From Salarias fasciatus (taxonomy: Eukaryota; Chordata; Actinopteri; Blenniiformes; Blenniidae), in the NCBI RefSeq assembly GCF_902148845.1, contig NC_043748.1, forward strand, positions 13,546,445-13,610,444: a stretch of DNA of 64,000 bases. Reading direction: 5' to 3'. Below the pieces are notes generated by a model. The model saw only the letters and a list, made by a program, of their open reading frames with translations. It was not told the DNA's origin and made no database searches. Below, one piece after another: positions 43,401-55,062 of this stretch. Numbering within the stretch: position 1 is the stretch's first letter; every line of letters starts with the position of its first letter. Made by a program: the position numbers and the translations under genes.

Positions 43401-46400
43401 TAGGCTTTAATTACAACGATATTTTACATCAGGCTCATTTGTTACATGAGCTCAAATGCAGTAAAATAGTTCATTGTGTCTAACATGAAAAAACTATTCA
43501 GAGCATAGATAGTATTGTGGCAAAATCACATATCCTTCTTTCCTGACCCACTACAATAAAAAGGCCTTTTCATTCCTTATCAGCAAACAGGAGTGAAATT
43601 TCCATTCCACAAGGACAAACACAGCTCAGATAATCTCCACCTCGGTCTGTTCCGGCTGTGTGGAAAAGTCATCTAGCAGACTGTCCAAATCATCTCCCAT
43701 CAGCTCGGAGTCCTCCAGACTCTCCAGCCTGTCAGGTAATCTGGAGAAGGCCGGCGTGTTGTGGTTTGGAGAAGACAGGGTGTGGGAGGACTGGGGCAGA
43801 GCGGGAGAAGCAGCTGGAGAAACCAAGAAGCCGAGATACAGAGAGTTTACAAGTTATTCATCTTTTATGCTTTTGCAACAACCTAATTTTAATAACATGC
43901 ATGTTGGTGAAGTCTCAGCAGTCTGACCTGGAACAGCGCTCTGCTGAGAGCTCAAACCATTCCCTAAGTGATCTGCAGGCGCCTGGAGAAGAGAAGGGAA
44001 AAGGATCAAAAGTTTATTTATATGCACGTTTGTTGAACAGGTTAATATCGGTAATGAATTAGATAATCTGATGTCCATTAAATTACGGTAGAAAGTGTTT
44101 ACGAACCTTGGAGCTGACGTAGGGTTTTCGACTCTTCAGGCCCAGATGGGAGGTCAGCTCCTGAGCCAGATCGCTCACCTGTTTGTCCTGAATGGAGACA
44201 AAACAAATGAGAAATGAACTGACTGCTTCCTGACAGAATACTGACCATTTCAAAACAGTCCATAAAATTTGGGTCCTATGGCGTTTCAAACCAGATGATC
44301 ATTGTTCTCTGTGAAGCAGCGGGATTCATACATTTAAGCCCCTTTTTGAAACCATCGTCTATAGCTGGGTTGCAAAAATAAGGAAACAATTGAAACAGAT
44401 ATATCTTGCATCAAACTTTAATCCTATATCACTATTAAATATTAAATTAAAATCTTTCTTTGAGACAAATAAGTTTAACCAAAAACCTAAACTCCATACT
44501 TCCATACTTGTGGTTCATTCAAGAGAGAGGAGGAAACACAGTTTCCTCTTCGCCTTCTCTGGGAGTCAGTGAGTCTAGACATTTATACAAACTGAAGACA
44601 AAACAGTCACTACTCCTGACATCTGGCGAATAGGCCATCAAAACGTCAAACATCCTTGACGTCTTTCTCAGAAGCAACCCACTAGGAAAACATTATATTC
44701 CTTCACACTGAGCAAGCTGCCACAGCGTATGCCGCTGTCCCGGGCCGCATTCGGGACGAGTATCGTTTCCACTACGCAAAGCACATGCGGACCAGACCAC
44801 CCACTGAAGTGGTTTGAGTGAATACGCATTAACACGTATTGGTGCCTGTTCCCATTAGTCTTTAGGCCTCGTCACAACACAAACTTGGTCAAATCTCTTC
44901 TTCCTCAGAAAGCTGAGAAAGCCCCAACTCCCCCAGGAGATGCTGCTGCTGAGAGGAGTGGGGAAGGCAGCCCGGCGTCTCACCGGGCTGGAGCTCCCTC
45001 ACCTCCACAAACTCTCCGGCAGCAGACTGAGAAAGAAGGCCCGAGATCTTTTCGTGGACGTAGTAACACACCCTGGCAACTCCCTCTTTGAACAGCTGCC
45101 ATTTGGGAAGCGGTTCAGAACAATAAGGTCGAGCACAAACCGCCGAAAACACAGCTTCTACTCCCCGAGCCGGGGCTTCTTTCTCTGATCTTAAAGCACA
45201 ATGGCATGAGAGAGATGATGGGATGATGTGGCCACATCTGAGCCGCATCAGACACTTCCTGTTTCAGGCAGATGCCCACACAAGCTTCTCCTTTTGAGTT
45301 TATTTTTTCACCTCACTCCGCTTCTCCAAGGAGAAGCAGTTTTTGTTCATCTGTGTGAAACATTAGTGTCTGCAAACATCACAGCTGTAGCAGGGCTCCT
45401 TCAATCTCAGGCGATGCATTATTGATTCATTACTTTAGTGATGGTAAAATGCAGAGATTTTCTTCACCATCACTAACTTGAATGTGCAGCAGCAGCAGCT
45501 ACAGGAAGAGGAAGCGTAGAAGGAATCATGCATTTGCATTTATTTCTGAAAATGAGGTAAAATTAAAATGATGGACCTGATCATATGTGATGCAGGATAA
45601 AATTTACTTCAGCTCAAATAAATAGACCTCACACACTTTTCAGTTTAAAACATCACTTAGTGATTTTAAACCCATATTTCCATCACTGTTTTAGACTTGA
45701 TTTCGTATTTAACCCTGGCTGTTTGTGCACTGCAGCGTTTGCTCGGCTCCCCTCACCTGAGGACAGATGAGCAGGCACACTGTGATGCAGTCGTAGGATT
45801 CCCTGAACTTCCCGAGCTCCTTCAGACACAGCGCCTTCCTGTAAAGAGCTCTGCGGCTGGTCGGGCAGACTTCCAGAGCACGGTCACTGTCCAGCACGCC
45901 TTCATCATACTTCCCCTGTCAGAGAAAAAACAAACAACAAATTAACACAAGACAAGCAAGGAGAAATGCAAACTAATTAAATGACCATGCAGAGCTGCTA
46001 AAGCTGCAGCGGGAGATTGGGGATAGCGACTGTTCCTGCCTTTTCCTGTCTCTGCAGGCAATGTCAGGCCTTTTTATTTTTTTTTCCTTTCGGTTGGATG
46101 AAAGACACTGCAGGATATGGGCGTTGTGCACTGAAAGCTCGTGAGAATCCGGTTACATTCAGACAGTCAGAAAAGCTAGTCAAGTAAATACTACAACACT
46201 GAGGGTTATGTTGGTGAATACAAAAGGTGTAAGTGGAGTGGATCATTCATGAAGCTGACTAGAATTCCATGACTGACTGATGACGACTTTATTTTAGGGG
46301 CAGTCAATCGGAACACTAGTGTTCTTAGAAGAGTCTCCATGATTCACATGTTTTGTAGCATTTAGGCCATTTGACATTTACACATGCTTGATAGGACAAT

Positions 46401-48491
46401 ATCACTATTGACAGCTTGTCGGTTAAATCTCATAAACTTGACCAAGAAACCAGCACTGCTGTTGGTGCAGATGAGATATTTTATAGGAAGCAATAAGAAG
46501 GGAGCCTGATGAGGAATTTTATATTCAGCGTCTATCAAAAGGTACAAAATGAAAACCGGAAAATCTTCATTTTTCAATTTCATTTGGTTTGTAGGAATTA
46601 AGGTGTGTTTACAAGCGGTGTTGCTAGATTTCACATGAGAAATAAGCAAACCCACTTCTAAAAACAAGGAACTTTCTCTCGGAACTCAATTTAAAAACAT
46701 GTAAAGCAACAAAAAAAAAAAAAAAAAAGAAAAGATAAATATAAAAACACAAAATAGACTTGCTGACGGTGTTAAACCATTAAAACATGGAACATTTGCT
46801 GAAAAGCATTAAAACAGATTTCTGATCAGGATGGTAGACCCTCGCACTAAGTGGAGATATGGTGGCAGTAATAGGGATATGTAAATGAGCTTAAAAATGA
46901 TTATTCCAAGAAGAAAAACTAAAGTGGCACCAGAGTTTCTAAAGGGAGACTCTCCAAATGTGGAATAACATAATTTGACCCACTGAACTCAACAGATGCG
47001 CACGTGGAATATAAATCACATTCGGACCTACGTGGCACGCATAAATACCAACCAGCAGGTCCAAACCACACATGAACCGTTTAATGAACTTGCAGAATCA
47101 CAGCCACTGACACTGAAATGATTCTCACCAAACTGTGGTGAGCAGCAGCGCGGTTCACAAACAGACTCTCCAACAACGCCTCGGGGACGTGGACCTCCGT
47201 CGTTTCGGCGTAGCACGCCACGTTCAAGCCCTCGGTGAACTCTCTGACGGCCTGCTCCCATTCCTTGTCTCGAAAGAAGTCGTTTCCCTCCTCGAGCAGG
47301 TTGCACACTAATTTGGTCAGAAAGTCCTGAGTGAAGCGAAAACAAAACAGATGGAAATGAGGTCCAGGTGGTCCATCTGCAGGCTGAGCTCTCTTCACAA
47401 GAGTTTACAGGATGAGGACTGTTACCTGGAAGGGAACATGGATACATACAGAACCAATATTGATATCAGCTTTGTGTCTGGGACACAATAATCAGAGTTA
47501 TTTTAATTGATGCCAAAAGGAGGGGCCAATGTAGTCGTTTTACCTAAAAGTTCTAAATGGCACCGATGAACTCAGTAGGCCATCACTTAACACAGACAAG
47601 ATATCTTGAAATCATCCATCCGACCAGCTTTTATACCACTCCATCTAAACTAGGATACTGTTTTGATCCCAGCTGACTACGGTACACCCTGCACAGGTCA
47701 CGAGTCCATCACAGAACAAACACACAAACCAGCAAATTGGAGTCCAAAGTTTTTTGACTGTACTTGCTGAAAACCCACACATGCACAGAAAGTATCCATA
47801 AGAAGTGTTAAGCTGAGCAAACATTTCCAGATTGACATTTTTAAGCACTAGCCAAGCAAACACATTCAAAGTACCAAACCATCTATTCAACAAAGTAGAA
47901 GCCGAACCCTTTAGGGCTTAAAAACGTCTTTAAAGCAACCATCATGCCACTTACACCTCAACAATATTACAATCTTACAAAGTTGCTGTTCTAACATGAA
48001 TCTGTTTCAGAATTTTGAAGGCACAGGTTGACAGATACACAACTGAACCAGAGGCTGTACATCGCCCAATAACATTACATTTTCTAGTTGTGTTCAAAAT
48101 AAAATTAAAGGATTAAGATGACAACTGATGTGAGATGAGCTTAAAAAAAAAGTTCAGAAAAATCCTTGTTCCTAACCATAAGTTTCACATTTCAAAAGAA
48201 ACAAAACTGATGCAGAAGGAGGGGCGTGACCCCAACGTCCAGCCAAACAGCAAATGAAAACCTAAAAATACGACAACAACACGGTGAAGGCAGAGGGGGC
48301 AGTATGAGGAAGCAGTACCTGGTAGCCATCTGGATCTGGATAAGCCAGAGGAGACCTGAAACACAAGTTTGAAATATAGAAGTCAGAGTCGGTCTAACTT
48401 TATATCATGGCGTCCTGAGATGAACTACTCACTGTATAAAAGCCAGGGCATGTTTTATGTCCTCCTGGCGCTTCAAGCGGGCCGTGTCCAT
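37414..48491 (-). CDS. zc3h7b: Zinc finger CCCH domain-containing protein 7B (RoXaN)
   Basis: Cytoplasmic RNA-associated protein with TPRs, LD motifs and zinc fingers; mammalian RoXaN binds eIF4G. Exons (minus): 48433-48491, 48319-48355, 47129-47326, 45757-45915, 44107-44187, 43928-43982, 43641-43813, 42621-43221, 42030-42091, 41840-41933, 41480-41641, 41117-41331, 40776-40876, 40446-40627, 40012-40097, 39639-39814, 39278-39383, 38683-38791, 37943-38070, 37670-37839, 37414-37594; 3135 nt, 1044 aa. TPR region about 20-175 (LFVNRAAAHHSL, RALYRKALCLKELGKF); LD-rich block 255-454; CCCH-type fingers near 557-590 (last ligand Tyr), 690-715, 850-880 (CTQILTKKKC, CTFAH) and 982-1008; C2H2 finger near 930-955 (CRLCGRHSNG). 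The start MDTARLKRQEDIKHALAFIQ parallels the human one. The 43641 donor (GAG|GTGGAG) is weak, and the 41933 acceptor is the least certain boundary. Confidence 0.93.
38154..38535 (+). mobile_element. tRNA-derived SINE in zc3h7b intron
   Basis: The head has Pol III-like boxes: GTGGTTAGCGCTCTTGCC (box A region) and GGGTTCAAATACC (box B). The body, including GTGTGGAGTTTGCATGTTCT and CCGTGTGTGCGTGGGTTCCC, is a text very common in fish genomes. The tail is (ATGA)n. It is flanked by a perfect 12-bp target-site duplication, TAAATGGTTTCT, at 38142-38153 and 38536-38547. The intact duplication suggests a fairly recent insertion. Confidence 0.88.
42971..42998. repeat. (GGGGCC)4GGGG tract inside a zc3h7b coding exon
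   Basis: Plus strand carries four GGGGCC units plus GGGG; the minus-strand message reads as alternating Ala-Pro codons. It lies within exon 42621-43221. Confidence 0.9.
44885..45188 (+). mobile_element. LINE ORF2 3'-end fragment (Jockey-superfamily, CR1/L2/Rex1-like)
   Basis: One open plus-strand frame reads LFFLRKLRKPQLPQEMLL and then NSLFEQLPFGKRFRTIRS and NRRKHSFY before a stop at 45186-45188. Those two blocks are typical of the end of fish Jockey-superfamily reverse transcriptase proteins. The stretch between them is shorter than usual, so an internal part seems to be missing. It sits in the zc3h7b intron between 44187 and 45757, antisense to the gene. The family is recalled from pattern, not from a search. 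Confidence 0.6.
45916..47128. other. zc3h7b intron; nothing recognisable
   Basis: AT-rich intron between coding exons 3 and 4 of zc3h7b, with poly-T near 46075 and poly-A near 46710. No RNA gene or element is identified. Confidence 0.5.
47655..47725 (-). mobile_element. Degraded fragment of the same SINE family
   Basis: Read on the minus strand, GACCTGTGCAGGGTGTACC followed by CAGCTGGGATC matches the 3' half of the SINE at 38154-38535 (GACCTGTCCAGGGTGTACC and CAGCTGGGATC), with the bases between shortened. It lies in a zc3h7b intron. Confidence 0.6.
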
Positions 48492-48720
48492 GCTGGGAGA
48501 AAAGAAGACAAAAAAAGAAATCGACATTAGAACCAAATAACAGCTATTAAGTATGAAATATTGATATTTAGGAGAACGTGAGAGCGCGAGCATGGAGCAG
48601 GAAAACAAGGAAGTCCCTGTACCAACATGCCCGGGCTCAAATAATGACCAGATATTCTTTTTTTTCTTTCTTTCTTTTTGCTACTCCGAGAAACAGACGA
48701 TAAAGTTCAGACACACCTAC

Positions 48721-48890
48721 CCGAGGAAGTGAGGAAGTTCACATTGAACCGAGGCTGAGAGTAGGAGCGGGACACGCCGCGTCAGAAAGCCGCCGACAAG
48801 CTGCGCTGGCACGGATAACCTCCGATAAGATCCGGCCACATCCACTCACTGAACTCCCCACTTCGACGAGTCACCATTCACACCTAACTT
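48721..48890 (-). other. zc3h7b: zc3h7b non-coding first exon and promoter area
   Basis: A likely donor CTCGG|GTAGGTG ends a leader exon at 48721. The next exon begins one base before the ATG (CTCCCAG|C ATG), so the start codon is in exon 2. Upstream lies a (CTC)n-rich stretch near 48925-48955. The transcription start is not defined. Confidence 0.45.
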
Positions 48891-50440
48891 TCGGTTTCCT
48901 GTGCATGGTGAGGGCTGAGCTGCTGCTTCCTCCTCCCTCTCCTCCTCCTCCTCCTCATCGCCTGTCCTCAAATCTCGCGAGACAAAAAAAAATCAAGCGA
49001 CGAGACTTCCGGAAGCCAAAACAAAGCACGAGATCTTCAGAGTTAATTAAAAAAAATATTAAATAAAAAACAAATGCAAATTAATATAGACAGACCTATG
49101 TAAATATAGATATAAAAATAGATTATGAAACACAGTGAACACGAGAAAGACTTAATGATTATGTTAAATTTGTGGTGTTTTAGTTCAGGGGCTGCATGAA
49201 ACTAATGTCCTCTGAGTGGGCCTCCCAGGTTATATAGTGCCATTATAACCTTTGAATTTAAATGTCAAAGTTTTTATTTGCTGTCACATATTATACACAA
49301 TATTTCTGCATTTTCACAAACCCATAAATTGCTTCCAGCGAGGATTATAATCTCAATATGAAGCCAATTTTAGTTATTGTCCTGGTGCAAAGTACAGTGA
49401 AATGTCGATTAAAAAAAGTTGTATAAGTTGTTGTATATTTCTATCCATTTATATGACTAAACTGTGATTTCACTACTCTGCTCTTTTATTGTGTGACTGC
49501 ATATTTGAAAGGTCACTTTAGTTTAACCTTTGAGTGAGCTATAAACGGTGTTAAACCACAGCCCTGGAGAAGAGATCCGGTCAGAAGATTAACAGACACT
49601 ACATTTGTTGTTGCCTAAGTGCCGTAAGGGTGGAGGAGACCTAAGCATCTCAACCTATGGGATGGCCTGTCATGAAAGGACAAGCTGTTATCAATGCCAC
49701 AGTGAATTAGGAAGAGGGTCTGGTAACGGTCTGCTCAGGTCATAAAATTCAAGGATAAAAGTGTAGAGAAAGAGTCCTCCCTAACTGTGCAAAAACAGGC
49801 TTTAAAGACCCTTTTCTGTAATGGACAGGGACCATTTTCGCCTGGGGTTCTGATTAGATCTGATCTCTGCAGGGCTGATGGTCCGAGGCACTTCGTATCT
49901 TTATTTTATTATTAGTATAGACCTTCTTTGCTGTCCGATCATCTTCAATCAAATAAAAGAACCTGTGCTGAGACTTAGAGGTTTCAAGCATCCTTTTTTC
50001 ATTTTAAATTTAGTCTCAACAAAGTCCAGCATTATGCATGTTTTTACAAACTCGCTCTGACTTCACCTAATGACTGAGCTTTCATGGTACCATCTCCGTT
50101 TTCTCTGCTCAGGTGTTACACCGTTGTGTCCACTACACTTACGTAAGTAATTTGTTTGTTTGTTTGTTTGTTAAATTATGTTTTCTTTTTTTTTCTTTTT
50201 TAATTTGATGGTCTGGAATGGAGCCTCTTTGACCCACAGGCCTTATGTTTAGTAAAGCATCCATCCATCTTCCACACTGCTTATCCAGCTCAGGGTGAAA
50301 GAATTTCACTCATGTCTATGTTTCTCAGAGTGGTGACCCCAGGGGTCATTTACAGCTCACTGCAAAACTTTTTTCCAACTTACTGTCAAGTTTTGCAATT
50401 ACAGCAAACATTTGGCGAGCGCATTGTATACCGAGGCAAC

Positions 50441-50475
50441 CATCCATCCATCCATCCATCCATCCATCCATCCAT
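50441..50475. repeat. (CATC)n microsatellite
   Basis: Tandem CATC units, followed by CATAGCACTTTATCCAGTTA. A similar CATCCATCTTCC...CTTATCCAGC text is at 50258-50295, suggesting two related repeat tails in direct order. Confidence 0.8.
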
Positions 50476-51844
50476 CATCCATAGCACTTTATCCAGTTAG
50501 GGTCGATGAGATGAGACTTTATTCATTCTACATGGAGAAATGAAGTTTTGACACAAAAGATAAGGAAAATAAAAGAATATTAAAGAATAATAAATATGTA
50601 AAATATTATGAAATTTATTTTTTAATATTAGGCTACACTGTAAGATTAGATTTGTACTTTTTTTAATGAAAGTGTAAGAATTTGAAATAAAAGAACACAT
50701 TTCCACAACATGAAAAATCAATAAACAAACATATTTAATCTGAATAGCGTATTTTCCATTCGACCTGTGATCGATGTAAATCTGCCAATGGGACACTCGG
50801 CCACCTCTTTATATAAAAGGTTACTGTCCCCTGGCAGTCTTTCTGTGATGCTATGCTGTTCAGATCATACTCTAACTCTTTCCTAAGCATTACAAAACGC
50901 CCTTGCATTGGGTCTGGCTGTGCCAAAGCATGTCATCTTATGGGAGTGGAGGTCACCCTCACCCTCTTGTTTTAAAAGGTGGTTAAATGAGATGCTCTCA
51001 TGTGTCTAGGTTCACTGCACTCCAGCTGGTGCCCAGACTGTTTTTTTGTTTTTTTTTGAAGGTCTGGGGACTTTTCATGCAACACATCAGGAAAGGAAGT
51101 CCTTCACCTCAAATCTGACTCATTTATTTCAAACATTGTGTTTAAAGAGTGGCTACTTTGCTCTGGTTTGTGTGGATTTTATTGTCCCTCGCCTCACCCG
51201 TTCCTACAGTCCTGCAGGTCTTCTGGCCTCTTGTCCAGTCCCGGCTCTGTCTGAGTATGGCCTGGACTGATTAACTTTTGTATTCTTTTTTATTATGTGT
51301 TTATAACTCTTTTTCTTTCCTCCTGAACTGATAACTGTTGGAAATGGAAATTATAAACAAAATATTTTCATTTAAAAAAAGTGGGAAACAATGACATGGA
51401 TTGTCTTGGGACTGGCAGTAAACCGTTGAATTGCAGCAGGTTTGAGGAGGTGAGGGACGTCTTTGAAGGATCTCAGCTTAGTGTAATGTCTGATTCCAAT
51501 AATATGTTAATTCCTAAACCAGAAGTGTCAAATTTGCAGCCCTTGACCACCAGAGTTGGACACATTTGGATGCAGTAAGGGAACCTGCACTTAGGATTTG
51601 ATGCCTTTACTCATGGAGAAATTGAGTCTCGTGACTGTTAGGGGGAACCATATGCTCACAGAAGTTATCATGAATATTGGACCATCTACAAGCCAAGTTT
51701 AGAGCTGTGATTCAAGGAGAGATTTGTTCTGACTCCGAGCTGTCTCCCAGGCAAACCAGGGTGCCTGACTGACACGAGCCTTCTTTGCTATAAGTCTATT
51801 TGTCAAGTCGGTGTCAGCGGAAGCTCCTTCATTATCTAAACATC

Positions 51845-51975
51845 AACATCATCCACTGTCTCGAGGGTCTCCAGGGCCTTCCCCGAGGCGGAGCTGGACT
51901 TCAATCCAAGTCTGCTCAGCCTGCTCCTGTCCCAGAGGATCTCCAGCAGACCACTGCATAGAAGATCACATCAGC
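51845..51975 (-). mobile_element. Decayed LINE reverse-transcriptase relic
   Basis: On the minus strand the text reads FYAVVCWRSSGTGAG and, in a shifted frame, LSRLGLKSSSASGKALETLE. These resemble the FYAVVCWGGS...RLDKLVRKASSVVG block near the end of fish Jockey-superfamily LINE proteins. Stops and shifts show it is long dead. Confidence 0.4.
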
Positions 51976-53034
51976 TATTTGTCATGAAATGTGTCAAACA
52001 GACTCCTGCAGAATTTGAAGAACCTCGGCCTTTTCAGCAGGTGGACTTTGTGACTTGTGACTTTGCCCCTTTTATCTAGACAGGGTGTGTGAATTCTGAC
52101 AGTTCGTTTGTTATGGATAACTAAAGTGGAGGAGGTGAGGCACCTGGCTGGGTGTGACGGAGAGGAGGGTTGAGACGTTTGATGAAGGATCAACTGGTTT
52201 GGTGTTTGCTGGAAGTGGGAGAGAAGGAGGACAGAATCAAATCCGGTTTGAGGATGTTGGAAATATTATGTTTGATTATCATTGCAAAATGCTTTAATTG
52301 TTAAATGTTGTGAGAGCTGCACAGGAAACTGAAGGTTGACTCAGCAGGCAGGCAGAACTGCCTGCATTCTGCAAAATGCTGACTGGATGCGTCTTATATA
52401 CGCTGACTGAGTGTAGGTTACCCTTTTCCTGTTTCAACTGATGCGTCTGTTGCATTGTTTCTATTCAAACAGGGTGTTTGAAACCAATGTTATCCCAAGA
52501 AACACTTGTAAGCCCCACCCTGGGGTTCTCAATAAAAGCTGTTACAAAAAGTTGCTCAAGCAGAGAAAATCAGTGACCTCGACCAAACAAACATTTTTTC
52601 TCTCCTTGCAAGTAATTTTAACTCTGCCTGATTCATTCTGTGTTCGTGTCCTAATTTTCTTTAACTATTTAAGGGAAAGAACCTGACAGAGACGTTTTTG
52701 CTAACACCTCAGGTTCTGTCCTTGACCTGAAGACCCTCTTCTCTTTCAGCAGATCCTTTATTCACACCGAAATTCAATATTCAACTATCAACCTAATTTC
52801 AGTAACTCAGGAGAAAAGTTATACATGCAAATAGAGATCGTGAAAATTCTGCACCAAAACAACTCATGTCCCAGATTCAAACTGCAGGTTTTTTCCCCAC
52901 AAGTGTTGACCACTTTATCACATTTCAAATGTATTTTTTTAACCTATGCAGACCAATTCACATCTACTGAAAAATTTAATCCATCTGTCAAATTCACATG
53001 CATGTTTTTATGCTGTTGCAAGAGCTGTTGCAGC

Positions 53035-53085
53035 TTTAAATGTCATCATGCATGATGGAGATAAAGGAATTCTGATTCTGATTTT
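53035..53085 (+). repeat. LINE-type 3' tail
   Basis: GATAAAGGAATTCTGATTCTGATTTTAG matches the AATAAAGG-plus-(ATTCTG)n end of many fish CR1/L2-like elements. No coding part is visible just upstream. Confidence 0.4.
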
Positions 53086-54102
53086 AGAAATGGAAAGAAA
53101 CTGGGGTAATTATGCTTAGGGAGAACTGGCAACTTCCACCGAAAAGGTGAGCAGTTACACAAAGCATTTAATTGTACACTGTACTATGATTTGTAGATGT
53201 GAAAAATGAAATGAAGAGTTGACCCTTGTAGCAGGTACATTACTTATGAATAACATCTGATTAATGCACTCTGTACACATGGCACAATATCATCCTGAAT
53301 TCAGATTTACGACTGCCTTTATGAGCAGTAAGGCAAAAGTTAAAATAAAGTTTTTATGAGACCATTTTCCCTTTTCTTTAGTTCCAGGACTTCAAACAGC
53401 TTTTTTCTTTCCTTAACTTTCGGAAAAGAAAAACAATTGAAAGTGGCTTAAACTGTAACATTCAGTGATGTGCCAGAAATAGTACAGCATTTCAAACAAA
53501 TTGCAACAAATGGTAAGAATGACAGATAGTCTTAGTCTGCAGCAAAAAAAGTGACTCGCCTGCTTAAGAGTATGTTAAAAGAATCTTCACTAAATTCTTT
53601 GTCTCTGATATGGTTTATTGAAAGGAAGAAAATAGTATCTATCAGAGCATACTTCAATAAAATGGCTGTCTTCTTGTCAAAATGGGAGATTTATATCATC
53701 CTTGAGAGAAGTGGACACCAAACTCTTTCCCTCTCTAGTCCGAAAAGGTCCATTTCCCTCTCTGCTTGACCACATGATTTGAATTTTTTGCATTGTCAAT
53801 AAGTTATCCAGCAGCAATGAGGTGGTTAGTAAGTAAAGGTGTGTATTGGCACGGACCTCATAATATGATTTGCATCCCAATATTTGAATCATGATATGAT
53901 AACATCACGACACATTGTGACATCATGTTATATTTCCATAGTTTGCACACTTAACTTGAAAATTTAAACCAAAGATAACACAAGCTGCAGTATATGTACA
54001 TCAGATGATACTTATCATCCAGAGAGCAAATTGAGTCATAACTGCAGTTTGATTCCAAACTATCTTTGCATTTTAATGGTAGAATTCATTCAAATCTCTT
54101 AA

Positions 54103-54134
54103 CCCCCCCCCCCCCCCCCCCAAAAAAAAAAAAA
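54103..54134. repeat. C19-A13 homopolymer pair
   Basis: Nineteen C followed directly by thirteen A, then TATATAAATAAATAAAT; simple-sequence DNA. Confidence 0.85.
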
Positions 54135-54550
54135 TATATAAATAAATAAATCAAACAAAGCTGAAAATAAAATCTGGTGTTTCAACACTACAATTGATAT
54201 AAAATAAAGTGCATCAAATTCCTTGCAACTGAGACTACTGTATAAATGTCTCAAAGTGACTGTTATTCTCTTTTCCCTGAATAGCACAATGAAAGCTTTA
54301 TCATCTGCAATATGCACAACTAACTTACACAGTAAATGAAAAATGAGGAATTGAATCCACTAGAGCAGCGGTTTTGGAGTCCCGCTGTATTCACAGCCCA
54401 AGGAATTATTATTCTCATAAGAAAAGAAAAGTAAGAACTGTTGTTTTGATGTTATATGAACAACTGTGTGTACAGTCTAAATGGTACACAGTACTGTTTA
54501 GAAGTTCTCCCAATTTTGGTTTCTTTATAAAGCTTTTCTTCCTTGATTTT

Positions 54551-54622
54551 AGGTTCTACCGAGATTCGAACTCAGATCGCTGGATTCAAAGTCCAGAGTG
54601 CTACCCTTTACACCATAGAACC
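54551..54622 (-). tRNA. tRNA-Gln (anticodon TTG)
   Basis: The minus strand gives a 72-nt intronless cloverleaf. Acceptor stem: GGTTCTA pairs fully with TAGAACC, with T as discriminator. The D stem is GTG/CAC. The anticodon arm CTGGA-CTTTGAA-TCCAG carries anticodon TTG, reading Gln CAA. The T arm is CTGAG-TTCGAAT-CTCGG with one U-G pair. It matches the vertebrate tRNA-Gln sequence I recall in the anticodon arm and most of the T arm. Acceptor-stem bases differ from the usual GGTCCCA in a paired, compensated way. No TTTT Pol III terminator lies within about 100 nt downstream, which is unusual. Confidence 0.9.
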
Positions 54623-55030
54623 GATGTACAGAACAACTTTATGTCACATTCACAGACTTATAAAATAAATGGGACACTATGGTTTCTTCTGCAGGAGGCC
54701 CGTACTGTGTTTCAGATTCCTTGCCTTTAGGATTCCAAGTGTGTATAAGCAGTTTTTGGTGTTGATATTATGATATATTTGCTCTAATGCAAAAATTTTA
54801 ACGTATATCTTCGTAGTATTTTTCAGGATTTCAAGTTACCCTAACCGTAGATTACATATGTTAAGACGGCAAATCAAAATATACACGCAAATCATGTAAG
54901 AAAGTCTCATATAGATATATTTTTGCTCTATAGACTAGACATGGTGATTTGAGCTCAGTAATGTGGATTTAATTTGGTTTATTGCACGTGAGAATGTGTT
55001 TTTGAGAAACCCTGAACGTACCCTTGCAGT
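54623..55030. other. Region between the tRNA and rangap1
   Basis: AT-rich; no feature seen apart from a CACGTG near 54986. Confidence 0.5.
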
Positions 55031-55039
55031 CTGCTAGAA

Positions 55040-55062
55040 CGACAACTCCCATGGTGCTTTGC
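55040..55062 (+). promoter_or_regulatory. rangap1: ZNF143/THAP11-type promoter motif of rangap1
   Basis: The text CGACAACTCCCATGGTGCTT followed by TGCG closely follows the ACTACAACTCCCAGCATGC motif bound by ZNF143 and THAP11 (Ronin) at vertebrate housekeeping promoters. It lies just upstream of a GC-rich segment that probably starts the non-coding first exon (a donor such as GTG|GTAATT near 55162). Binding is inferred. Confidence 0.5.

Larger units (their letters stand above)
48960..54550. other. zc3h7b-rangap1 intergenic region with repeat relics
   Basis: No host protein gene is recognised. It holds the repeats listed separately, a C19 run followed by A13 at 54103-54134, and AT-rich unique sequence. 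A 64-codon minus-strand frame at 50735-50926 could not be assigned. Confidence 0.6.

Noticed and set aside
43618-43640. Stop after VEII as the normal end of zc3h7b
   Set aside because: All downstream exons keep frame and match ZC3H7B, so splicing at 43641 is the better model; the short form is noted only as a possible variant.
50139-50146. TTACGTAA, a perfect PAR bZIP D-box
   Set aside because: One copy of an 8-mer is expected by chance in a window this size, and it lies over 1 kb from any promoter.
50420-50480. CRISPR-like array
   Set aside because: The CATC units are a plain microsatellite with no spacers.
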